DNA of 64,000 nucleotides from the NCBI RefSeq assembly GCF_008386395.1, contig NZ_CP043761.1:7011617-7075616 (forward strand), in the 5' to 3' direction. The position numbers were made by a program, and so were the translations under genes. Each line of letters opens with the position of its first letter. Position 1 is the stretch's first letter. Below the pieces are notes generated by a model, which was not told where the DNA came from, searched no databases, and saw only the letters and a program-made list of their open reading frames with translations. This DNA comes from Paenibacillus sp. 37 (GTDB lineage: Bacteria > Bacillota > Bacilli > Paenibacillales > Paenibacillaceae). Shown here one piece after another: positions 8,285 through 16,050 of the stretch.

Positions 8285-8764
8285 CTACTTGTGGTACGGT
8301 TCCCCCCGATTGATCTTCACCGCACGATAAATCTGCTCCACCAGCACCAGCCGCATAAGCTGATGCGGCAGGGTCATGCGCCCGAAGCTCAAGCGCTGCT
8401 TCGCGCGGCGCAATACCTCATCGGAGAGCCCGTGGCTGCCTCCGATGACAAACACGACATGGCTCGTCCCATACGTGCCGAGCTTGTCGATCTCCAATGC
8501 CAGCTCCTCAGAACTCCAGAGCTGGCCATCCAATGCGAGCGCAACAACATGCGCCTCGCTCTTCACATGCGCGAGGATACGTTCGCCCTCGCGCTCTTTT
8601 ACCGCCCGAACCTCAGCTTCGCTCAGGGTATCGGGCGCCTTTTCGTCTGCGACCTCGATCATCTGAAACTTGATGTACGGGGCGAGCCGCTTGGCATATT
8701 CCTGAATGCCCAGCGTCAAATATTTTTCCTTCAATTTGCCTACGCCAATAATCTGAATAAACAT
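8285..8764 (-). CDS. rlmH: 23S rRNA (pseudouridine-1915 N3)-methyltransferase
   Basis: 159 residues, the normal length of this SPOUT-family enzyme. It methylates pseudouridine 1915 in helix 69 of 23S rRNA using S-adenosylmethionine. The C-terminal trefoil-knot motifs are clear: [10 protein letters not shown] (about 104-113) and [28 protein letters not shown] at the C terminus. It is conserved next to the htrA/wal cluster in Bacillales, which supports the call. Confidence 0.97.
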   Translation of the reverse strand: MFIQIIGVGKLKEKYLTLGIQEYAKRLAPYIKFQMIEVADEKAPDTLSEAEVRAVKEREGERILAHVKSEAHVVALALDGQLWSSEELALEIDKLGTYGTSHVVFVIGGSHGLSDEVLRRAKQRLSFGRMTLPHQLMRLVLVEQIYRAVKINRGEPYHK

Positions 8765-8869
8765 AACAACTCATTCCTCCTAAATTGTCTTACGAGATAT
8801 TCTATAAGTAAGATGCTTCATCGCATCGTTCGTTCCAACTGTATTATACCTATACTACACATTTCTCCA

Positions 8870-9072
8870 AATTCTAACGAACCCCACACACCTTATTCAG
8901 CCCCATTTCGGCTACTTTAAAATCTAACGAATCTGAAACACGCTATCTCAGTCAAAAAAAGTGTTTCCCACCTCTTTCGAGGCCATTTCAGCAATATAAC
9001 GTGTCTACGATTCGTTAGATTTCAACCAGGCGGTATTTGCCCCGAATAAGGCTTCTCCAGTTCGTTAAAGCA
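8870..9072. repeat. ~200-bp imperfect palindromic intergenic repeat
   Basis: The two halves are reverse complements with gaps. TCTAACGAA occurs at about 8873 and 8932, and its inverse TTCGTTAGAT or TTCGTTAAAG at about 9011 and 9060. Further matching blocks are CCTTATTC and CACG/CGTG, centred near 8965. No coding signal is seen. It could form a long hairpin RNA or be a MITE-like element; the family is not known to me. Confidence 0.6.
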
Positions 9073-9322
9073 ACTTGGTCGGTCCACACCAACGTCCCTA
9101 CCCACATCGCTGTCACCCAAATTCACTTTCCCCATGCCCCAGCGGCTTCCATTTTTATACCTACAACTTGCAAATTTACTACAACCTAGTTCAATCCCAA
9201 CTCGGGACTCGGCACCTACCTACCTTAAGCTTCTTCTACTCTCGCCTACTCCCACGTTAACCCCTACTACCCTTGCCAAGCTCCACACAGCCTACCAACT
9301 ACACTAATACCCCCACAAACAC
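9073..9322. other. gene-free, C-rich and G-poor spacer
   Basis: About 250 bases in which the plus strand is strikingly poor in G and rich in C, A and T. I see no ribosome binding site followed by a plausible ORF, and no hairpin. Listed only to state what lies between the palindrome and the terminator. Confidence 0.5.
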
Positions 9323-9345
9323 AAAAAGAGCGCTCATCACGCTCT
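9323..9345 (-). terminator. terminator of the CxxH/CxxC gene
   Basis: On the minus strand AGAGCG (9340-9345) pairs with CGCTCT (9327-9332), followed by TTTTT (9323-9327). It lies about 95 bases after the stop codon of the gene at 9440-9607. Confidence 0.7.
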
Positions 9346-9439
9346 CTTTGGCTTCTTGCTGTGATGTTCATACCGGATGGAAAGTCAGCCCGAAGTGCCA
9401 CATTAAGCACGCCTCCAGCCGTCTAAGTCCTACAGTACG

Positions 9440-9607
9440 CTAAACGACGAGGAATTCCGCGTGCTGTTCGCACTCGGCGCATTTCGCAGGCGGGTCCCAA
9501 TCGGCAAATTCCGTCTCCTTCAGATCAACGATATCTGGAGCGTCCTCATACTCATCGACAAACATGTCGATGGCAATGTCCACGTGTTCTTTGCATACAA
9601 CGTACAT
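9440..9607 (-). CDS. CxxH/CxxC small protein
   Basis: A 55-residue protein too short for usual ORF cut-offs. It begins MYVVCKEHVDIAIDMFVDEY and later has DWDPPAKCAECEQHAEF, so CKEH and CAEC/CEQH provide a likely zinc-binding pair. This matches a small conserved family named for its CxxH/CxxC motifs that sits near rlmH in Bacillales. The start follows an AGAAAGGA site. Function is unknown. Confidence 0.85.
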   Translation of the reverse strand: MYVVCKEHVDIAIDMFVDEYEDAPDIVDLKETEFADWDPPAKCAECEQHAEFLVV

Positions 9608-9777
9608 CCGTTAAGCATCCTTTCTGTAACCAGCTATGTTCCCGATTCACAACCGCGTATCCCATTACAGGATAGCCACTTCTCAGTTCTATCACACCTG
9701 CCACCGAAAAGAAACCCCCTGCCCTAATTTATCGTACCCAACATCTCCCAAACCCCTCCGTACGCCGTAAAAGAACA

Positions 9778-9823
9778 CAAAAAGCATTCTTCCCGATACC
9801 TCCACGGTACCGAAAAGAATGCT
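9778..9823 (-). terminator. terminator of the lipoprotein gene
   Basis: AGCATTCTT (9783-9791) pairs with AAGAATGCT (9815-9823), with an inner CGGTACC/GGTATCG helix. The minus strand then has a T run at 9778-9783. Confidence 0.75.
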
Positions 9824-9941
9824 CCTGTAACAGCAACAATCACTCAACATAGCGAATGAATCCTGCTCCTGTGCCTGAATTACGAAAACAGAGTTACTTG
9901 TCCCCTGTTCCATTCCATGAATTGTCTCTAATCCACGCTCT

Positions 9942-10466
9942 TTAATTCAATCCCGACTGCGCCTTCGTCAACAGCTTCCCGCCTTGAAAAGCAATAACCG
10001 CATTAGCACCATTGCCAGCTGTGCCTTTATAGTTGTAAACCACCATATTCTCCGCTTCACTCAGCGCTTCACCTTCGCCGCCGAGGATCTCGATGACATC
10101 TCCCACCGACATGCCAACCTCAAGCTTCTCATACTGGGCAAAGGTAATCAGCACCCCATCGCCTTTCCCGGCCGATCCGTTGTTTCCTGATGCTACAGGT
10201 GTTTGACCACCAGCCTCACCTACCGCAATCACATTTGTACTCAGCTCATTCAACTTGGTCTCAAGTGCTGCAATCTTTTGCTCCTGCTCAACGCTCTTGG
10301 CTCCCTGCTCCACCAGTTTCTTCTCAAGCCCTGCAATCTTCTCTTGCAGCGCACTTGTATCCACGGATGCTCCTGTCGTAGCTACCTCAGATCCACAGGC
10401 AGACAGCATAAACAGGGACAGCGCCAAGCTCGTTCCCCCAAGCATCTTTTTCTTCAAATATTTCAT
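9942..10466 (-). CDS. lipoprotein with coiled coil and SmpA/BLIP-like C-terminal domain
   Basis: 174 residues from the ATG at 10466, chosen because AAGGGG lies just upstream; a longer start at 10484 has no such site. A signal peptide ends in LSAC (lipobox, Cys about 24), so it is anchored outside the membrane. Residues about 38-80 form a heptad-like coiled coil (LEKKLVEQGAKSVEQEQKI). The C-terminal 75 residues (YEKLEVGMSVGDVIEILGGEGE) resemble the small outer-membrane-assembly/beta-lactamase-inhibitor-like fold. The role is unknown. It lies downstream of htrA but has its own terminator, and htrA has one too, so it is transcribed alone. Confidence 0.75.
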   Translation of the reverse strand: MKYLKKKMLGGTSLALSLFMLSACGSEVATTGASVDTSALQEKIAGLEKKLVEQGAKSVEQEQKIAALETKLNELSTNVIAVGEAGGQTPVASGNNGSAGKGDGVLITFAQYEKLEVGMSVGDVIEILGGEGEALSEAENMVVYNYKGTAGNGANAVIAFQGGKLLTKAQSGLN

Positions 10467-10676
10467 CAAAAATACCCCTTCCATTCGGAAATAAAATTAG
10501 ATCGACAAACAGATGTTATTGCATCAGCGACCGTCTCCAACATATTGACAACAGTTTACCACAGCCCTAGTCTTATGTATCTGCTCCTTTGGCTCCGGGT
10601 CTAACTGATCATGAGAACATAAAAATGGTTAATCTACTCATTTACTGTCGAATGCATACGTCCATCCATAATAACT

Positions 10677-10708
10677 AAAAAAGAGTGGTCAGTAGATCTG
10701 ATCACTCT
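10677..10708 (-). terminator. htrA terminator
   Basis: AGAGTGGTCAG (10682-10692) pairs with CTGATCACTCT (10698-10708), with one G-U pair. The minus strand continues into six T residues (10677-10682). Confidence 0.8.
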
Positions 10709-10763
10709 TCTAGCATTGCCCTATTTCAATCCACGCAACAGTAAAGGTTTCGTTGAACTTCCC

Positions 10764-12041
10764 TTATTCCGGTTTATCCGTCAGCTTCACTGATACTTTC
10801 TCCGCTTTGCCATCCCGGTAGAAGGTCACTTCAATCGTATCCCCAATCTTCTTCTCATCGTACAGATATTTCCGCAGATCCAGCGTGGAGGTAATTTTTT
10901 GCCCGTCAAATTCCGTAATGACGTCATTCAGCTTCATACCTGCATCAGATGCCGGACCGGATGCTTCCAGCACAACCACACCGCTGTCCACGTGGGATGG
11001 CAGTTTCAGATCCTTGCGCTGCTCATCATCCAGTGGTGCATATGGGTTGCTCAGATCTACCGTATATACACCCAGGTATGGACGAGATACTTTGCCGTTC
11101 AAGAGCAGGGAATCTACCGTTTTCATCACTTCGTTCATCGGAATCGCGAAGCCGAGTCCTTCAACCCCCGTATCCGAGATCTTCATGGTATTAATTCCTA
11201 CGACTTTGCCGTTTAGATCAACCAAAGCACCGCCGCTATTGCCTTCGTTAATCGCCGCATCCGTCTGGATCACGTTTTGCTCCCAGTCGTACACGCCGTC
11301 CTGATTAATCGATACAGGCAGAATACGATCCGTGTAACTGACAATTCCGGATGTCAGCGTACCGCCCAGACCGAGCGGGTTCCCGATCGCCAGCACCGTT
11401 TGACCGCGCTGAAGTTTGCTGGAATCACCGATCTCCGCCACTGCACCCAGCCCTTTATCTTCTGCGGATAGTACAGCAATGTCACTTACCCGGTCTTTAC
11501 CAACCAGCTTCGCTTTGTGTGTCTCCCCATCTACGGTCACAATCTCCAGATCACTCGCACCCTCCACGACGTGGTGGTTGGTCATGATGTAGGCCTTGCC
11601 ATCTTCCTTCTTGAAAATGACCCCTGAGCCCAGCGCCGAATCTTCCATCGATAGACTGCTACCCGTTTTATGGTTCACAATGCTCACCACGGAAGGACGA
11701 ACATGTGCTGCTGCCTGAATAATCCGGTCGTATGGATCAGCTGCCTGTGTTGCCTGTGCACTGCCTCCACCACCGTTGCCTGTAGCATTCGCCAGCGGTA
11801 ACGATGTGGGCTGTGTGATGAAGCTAAACAGCATGACGGTCACGATGGAGCTGATCACCGAGCTAATCACAGCTACCTTCACTGTGGAACTGATTCCCGT
11901 ACGCGATCTGCGCGGATTGCTCCAGCGGTCACGTCCACGTGCTCTGCCCCCAGGGCGGATGATCTGAAGTTTGCCTTTCTGTTCAGGTTCGGCGCGTCTT
12001 GATACTTTGGTTGAATAAAAATCGTCTCCAAACAATCCCAT
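10764..12041 (-). CDS. htrA: membrane-anchored HtrA/DegP-like S1C serine protease
   Basis: About 425 residues from the ATG at 12041, preceded by GAGAGGATC; the ORF extends 11 codons further without a good site. The order is a basic cytoplasmic tail, one membrane segment (VAVISSVISSIVTVMLFSFI), a trypsin-like domain and one C-terminal PDZ domain (PYLGVYTVDL to TDKPE). The catalytic triad is visible as TNHHVVEG (His), DIAVL (Asp) and NEGNSGGALV (Ser). It degrades misfolded proteins at the outer face of the membrane. It follows walJ in the wal cluster, the usual place for the yycK/htrC-type protease, separated here by a 700-bp spacer holding a small opposite gene. Confidence 0.94.
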   Translation of the reverse strand: MGLFGDDFYSTKVSRRAEPEQKGKLQIIRPGGRARGRDRWSNPRRSRTGISSTVKVAVISSVISSIVTVMLFSFITQPTSLPLANATGNGGGGSAQATQAADPYDRIIQAAAHVRPSVVSIVNHKTGSSLSMEDSALGSGVIFKKEDGKAYIMTNHHVVEGASDLEIVTVDGETHKAKLVGKDRVSDIAVLSAEDKGLGAVAEIGDSSKLQRGQTVLAIGNPLGLGGTLTSGIVSYTDRILPVSINQDGVYDWEQNVIQTDAAINEGNSGGALVDLNGKVVGINTMKISDTGVEGLGFAIPMNEVMKTVDSLLLNGKVSRPYLGVYTVDLSNPYAPLDDEQRKDLKLPSHVDSGVVVLEASGPASDAGMKLNDVITEFDGQKITSTLDLRKYLYDEKKIGDTIEVTFYRDGKAEKVSVKLTDKPE

Positions 12042-12758
12042 CGTGATCCTCTCCCCTTCGTTGTCACGCATCAAGACCCTGACTGCCGCCTAAGTTGTCG
12101 CATGGATCAACGATGGAGTTCTCACATACACCACTCCGCCAACAGACGAACCTTCCGATCGCAGTTACTCACAAATTTTTTTGATCCCCTCTTCCAAGGT
12201 AAAAATTTGTTCCTAAAGGCGAACACTTTGTTTCTTCAGGTTTCTTCTGTCGTCTTCGTTACGTGAAGACTCCAACGGTTTCCCATGCTTTTTTGCAATT
12301 TTATAAAATGGTCTTGCATATCGCCGCATCCCGGCATCAAATCAAGATACAGCGTCTATGTACAACAGAACGGACACGCCATTCTGTCAGTGACTCTATC
12401 AATCATGCTCTCGCATTCTATGACATGCCATTTCACACGCAAAACAGCCAAAATCACAATGCTCCTCATATACTAAACACGTCAAATCACAAAAAGTTGC
12501 ATATTTACGAAAATTAAAGCAAATTTCCGCTATAACGCGCTTAACAATAAAGGTCCATAGTATCTATCACCACAAAATCCGGTCCGCTAAGCGCCATTTT
12601 TGGTAAATTTAAAGAACTTTTTCACCCCTGCATCGTCACAGGTTCAGCATACACGTCTCATCACACAAATGTTAGCGGCAAAAAGAGGAATGTTTTCCAT
12701 CAAGCCTGACTACAATAATAGTAAAAGACAATTCGAAGCTTCATAGAGGAGGATATAT
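12042..12758. other. spacer upstream of htrA with a 10-bp inverted repeat
   Basis: About 700 bases without a supported gene. The only structure I see is ACAAATTTTT (12171-12180) mirrored by AAAAATTTGT (12201-12210) with a 20-base loop, about 130 bases upstream of htrA. It could be a leader hairpin or a regulator site. The rest contains no clear promoter consensus. Confidence 0.5.
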
Positions 12759-12971
12759 ATGGATCGCACGCGTACACTCACAGCCATGGACGAAGTTCAT
12801 ATGGCGGCCAAGCTGGCCGATCTCAAGGAAGAACACTATCGCAATACCCTTGCACTCAGTACCATCATTGAACTGCTTATTGATAAAGGCATCCTGACCC
12901 GCGAGGAAGTTGAGCGCAAAGCCGCCGAACTGGACAGCTTTATGGCTCACCCACCCTATCCCATGGCGTAG
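12759..12971 (+). CDS. small conserved hypothetical protein
   Basis: 70 residues, preceded by an excellent GAGGAGG site 7 bases before the ATG. The sequence is strongly helical (MAAKLADLKEEHYRNTLALSTIIELLIDKGILTREEVERKAAELD). The stretch GILTREEV resembles a short helical element found in several enzyme subunits, but I cannot name a family. It converges on walJ and its 3' end overlaps the walJ 3' end by 32 bases. No terminator is seen, so antisense overlap between the two mRNAs is likely. Confidence 0.75.
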   Translation: MDRTRTLTAMDEVHMAAKLADLKEEHYRNTLALSTIIELLIDKGILTREEVERKAAELDSFMAHPPYPMA

Positions 12972-13746
12972 GACGGTCGTAATACGTATCACAGAGTTTG
13001 AACTCATGATCCCGGTAAAAACATCCACGGCTCTCCATCGCGTCGCGCACCGACATTTTCGCCAAGTCCATCATATTATGATCTCGGCTAAGATGTGCCA
13101 GATACGTGCGCTTGATGCGTCCGTTCATCAGTTCACTAAGCGCTGCTCCTGCTGCTTCGTTCGACAAATGCCCAATATCGCTCAAAATCCGGCGCTTGGT
13201 GTTCCACGGATAACGCCCCATACGCAGCAATTCGACATCATGATTCGCTTCCAGCACCAGTACGTCAGAATCAGAGATGGCATCGCGAACCTTGTCGCTC
13301 ATGTACCCAAGATCTGTTGCAACAGACAGCTTCTCACTGCCGTCATCGAACGTATAACCGACTGGCTCAGCTGCATCATGCGAGATGCCGAAGGATTCCA
13401 CGCGCAGTGACCCAAAATCATGCTTTTCACCCGTCTCAAATACCCTCCGGTTTTCCTCTGGAATCGCCCCAACCGACTTCTCCAGTGCCGCCCACGTATT
13501 CAGATTCGCGTAGATTGGTAAATTATATTTCCGAGACATCGCGCCTAGTCCTTTAATGTGATCGGAATGTTCATGTGTAACCAGAATCCCGTCCAGTTCT
13601 GCCCCAGAAATCTCCCTTTCCTGAAACAGTGCATCCAATCGCTTCGCACTAAGACCCGCATCAATCATGAGAGAGGTACCCCCATGCTGTATGACTGTGG
13701 CATTACCTGTCGAACCGCTGGATAACACGGTAAAATATATCCCCAT
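12940..13746 (-). CDS. walJ: WalJ (YycJ) metallo-beta-lactamase-fold protein
   Basis: 268 residues with the signature metal site THEHSDHIKG (HxHxDH, near residue 57) and further ligands in SHDAAE and LSRDHN. It is a predicted metal-dependent nuclease of the YycJ family linked to the WalRK operon; reports connect it to DNA replication/repair coordination and cell-wall control, but its substrate is not settled. It follows walI by 6 bases. Confidence 0.95.
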   Translation of the reverse strand: MGIYFTVLSSGSTGNATVIQHGGTSLMIDAGLSAKRLDALFQEREISGAELDGILVTHEHSDHIKGLGAMSRKYNLPIYANLNTWAALEKSVGAIPEENRRVFETGEKHDFGSLRVESFGISHDAAEPVGYTFDDGSEKLSVATDLGYMSDKVRDAISDSDVLVLEANHDVELLRMGRYPWNTKRRILSDIGHLSNEAAGAALSELMNGRIKRTYLAHLSRDHNMMDLAKMSVRDAMESRGCFYRDHEFKLCDTYYDRPTPWDRVGEP

Positions 13747-13752
13747 AACGCA

Positions 13753-14496
13753 TTACTCCCCTGGTTTGTCTGTCTTGGGACTGAATACATCCCCACTGAT
13801 GCCCTGCACGTACAACACTTCGCCACTTTCCAGCACGAACCGCCATGCCGGCATCGCTACCTGTATATCTGAATTGAACAACTGGCCGTAATAGCCCAGC
13901 TGAATATCTTTGACAATTGCATCATTTGGCAAAAAGTTCTCGATCAGCGTTCCCAGCGCCTTCGACGCCGGAAGCACCTGCTGATCGCTCTCCTCTGCGG
14001 TTGTAATCCGCACTGGAGTTTGACGGTAACCCGTTATTTTCTGGTCGCTGTAGAATAGCTCCAGACTCACATTGAAGAGCGGCCATTTGCCATCCACCAG
14101 TGGGTGAAGCACAAAAGCCCCATCCTCGGCCATCAGCTGATCCAGCCGGTATGTCCCGATCTGTGGAATCTCACGCTCTAATGCATCTTCCAGCTCACTC
14201 TGCGAGAAGATCAGCTTGCTATCTACAGGCTGTTCCAGTTCCATATCCACGCCAGCCTTGTCCTCTTCAATGAACTCATAGGACAACTTCGGCAGCTTCG
14301 GCGTTTCATTTGGAATCGGAGCCAGCACCTGAATGCCTTTCTCTTCCATCGCCTGTTGTGTATTATCTGCCAGTGAGGTGAAGTCCAGATTGGCTCCGGC
14401 CGTCTCTCGTGCATCCATCCATATCTGGTATCCCAGCACCAGATTGAGTAGCAGAAAGGCATAGATCAACACATTTTTGGCCCGTCCCCAATCCAT
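13753..14496 (-). CDS. walI: WalI (YycI), membrane regulator of WalK
   Basis: 247 residues from the ATG at 14496; the AGGGGGTG site is well spaced for this start and too close for the in-frame ATG at 14505. One N-terminal membrane segment (NVLIYAFLLLNLVLGYQIW) is followed by an extracellular domain (PepSY-like fold in this family). With WalH it restrains the WalK kinase in Bacillales. It is separated from walH by a 270-base spacer holding a dispersed repeat, which is unusual for this tightly packed operon. Confidence 0.93.
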   Translation of the reverse strand: MDWGRAKNVLIYAFLLLNLVLGYQIWMDARETAGANLDFTSLADNTQQAMEEKGIQVLAPIPNETPKLPKLSYEFIEEDKAGVDMELEQPVDSKLIFSQSELEDALEREIPQIGTYRLDQLMAEDGAFVLHPLVDGKWPLFNVSLELFYSDQKITGYRQTPVRITTAEESDQQVLPASKALGTLIENFLPNDAIVKDIQLGYYGQLFNSDIQVAMPAWRFVLESGEVLYVQGISGDVFSPKTDKPGE

Positions 14497-14588
14497 AACA
14501 TTCACCCCCTAAACTAGCTGCTTGCAATACTTTCTCAAGTTGCCTACACCTTCCACCGGAACTGGCCGTTTATAGCCTTTGAACTTAA

Positions 14589-14742
14589 AGCTATACGATA
14601 ACGGAGAGGGCAGAAATAACCTGAAGAAGCGGAGCGTTCGCCTTTACCACCAGATTTCTCCCGTGTTAAAAGGGAATTCAAGAAATCTGGGGGTAACAGC
14701 GATCGAAAGGTTATTCTGCACGCGTAGTGATAAAGTACAGCT
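14589..14742. repeat. dispersed palindromic repeat, copy A
   Basis: About 150 bp lying between walH and walI. It shares long blocks with 31683-31873 in the same orientation: ACGGAGAGG, AACCTGAAGAAGCG, TTCGCCTTTA, then TAACAGCGATCG and AAGGTTATTCTG. The ends are inverted repeats (CAGAAATAACCT against AGGTTATTCTG), and an inner TTACCACCAGATTT pairs with AAATCTGGGGGTAA. It has no ORF; it is either a MITE-like element or a repeated structured RNA. Confidence 0.8.
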
Positions 14743-14769
14743 ACTCTTTGGTTTAAAGACTATAACCTA

Positions 14770-16050
14770 TCAAGATACGGTAGTCTCTTCACCGTTTCCA
14801 AAACGGATCACCCATACCGGGATCAGCTTTAATCCGTCCTCAATCGAAGAAGGACGATAAGCCGGGTATACGTCCACAACCTGACGATTCTCACCTGCTA
14901 CCTTTTTAATAAGAGCCTTCAGCTTGTCTCCGCCAGGCAACTTGACCGATTTCTTCGTCTCTGCACCTTCGTTCAGGTATTCCAGCGATCGTTCATAGCT
15001 GGATACCGTCTCCTGCTGCATCTCCATGCTGATCGTTCCAAAGCGGAACTGCATGGAATCCATAATCGGATAACTGCCGTAATACTGCTGGAATTCAAGC
15101 CGTGTCTTGCTTTCCACGGTCCCCAGCATCATCCGCGAACGGCCTTTCCAGCCCCCGTGCTGATTCACAAAATCAACCGCAGACAACGCATCCTTCGCAG
15201 GATCAATCTGTCCTGCTGGCGGTGCTGCCGGATCAGTATAACTGATCCAGCGCTGTTCCTGTTTTACCTGCAGACTACGTTTACTGTCCGTGTAGATCTC
15301 CGATCCATCTTTTTCCCGGATATTCCGGGTCATACTTGGATCGAAGAACAGACTGCGCTGCATCTGCTCAACCGTGAACTGGCCTGTTGGCACATCCGCC
15401 TCAATCGTCTCCAACGCTTCCGCCGGGATATAATACCCGCCCTCCATCAACGTGTATGGCGTCCAGTTCGTACCGAAGTCAACATGCTGCTGTACGTCTT
15501 GTACTGTCAGGTCCGCCTGCGTTGCTTCGTATACCACGTCTCCCTTGGCGCTGAAGAACAGCGCATGGGCCTTCGTTTCATTTTTGGACGTATAGATGGA
15601 GATCCGGTTAATCGTCTCCCCTTGGAATAAGGAATCCGTCCCGAGCCTCATCACCCGCTGTAATAATGCTACGGGAATACCTTCTTTGAATGATAGTTCA
15701 AACCCAGGGTTCTCCTTGCGAATCTGATCCCAGTTCACCGATTGCACACTCCGGCGCTGAAAATCATCGAACGCCCGCCCCTGTAGCCGTGAATAGATCA
15801 ACTGATAGAACGTATTGCCAGGGTAAAACACCGTATGTTTATCCTGGCCCAGATGAATAATCATCTGATCAGGGAAAATCAATTCTTCAATATTGCGTTC
15901 CTGACCCATATTCTCCGTCTTCACATAGTTCGTCTCTGACGTCACGATGGAATCCCCGCCTCCGGGCAAACGGTAGATCAGAAAATAACTCTGAACCAGA
16001 CTGGCTACAACAAGGGCAGCAAGCACCAAGGATTTAATCCGTTCCTTCAC
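14770..16050 (-). CDS. walH: WalH (YycH), membrane regulator of WalK
   Basis: About 426 residues. I place the start at the GTG at 16050 (KERIKSLVLA), 8 bases after an AGGGGG site; an ATG at 16071 lies further inside walK. One membrane segment (SLVLAALVVASLVQSYFLIY) then a large extracellular YycH domain. WalH and WalI together act on the WalK sensor at the membrane. The start overlaps the walK stop by 17 bases, which implies translational coupling. Confidence 0.93.
   Translation of the reverse strand: MKERIKSLVLAALVVASLVQSYFLIYRLPGGGDSIVTSETNYVKTENMGQERNIEELIFPDQMIIHLGQDKHTVFYPGNTFYQLIYSRLQGRAFDDFQRRSVQSVNWDQIRKENPGFELSFKEGIPVALLQRVMRLGTDSLFQGETINRISIYTSKNETKAHALFFSAKGDVVYEATQADLTVQDVQQHVDFGTNWTPYTLMEGGYYIPAEALETIEADVPTGQFTVEQMQRSLFFDPSMTRNIREKDGSEIYTDSKRSLQVKQEQRWISYTDPAAPPAGQIDPAKDALSAVDFVNQHGGWKGRSRMMLGTVESKTRLEFQQYYGSYPIMDSMQFRFGTISMEMQQETVSSYERSLEYLNEGAETKKSVKLPGGDKLKALIKKVAGENRQVVDVYPAYRPSSIEDGLKLIPVWVIRFGNGEETTVS

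Noticed and set aside
9692..9913. 73-codon minus-strand frame
   Set aside because: It contains the terminator hairpin of the lipoprotein gene and lacks a ribosome binding site.
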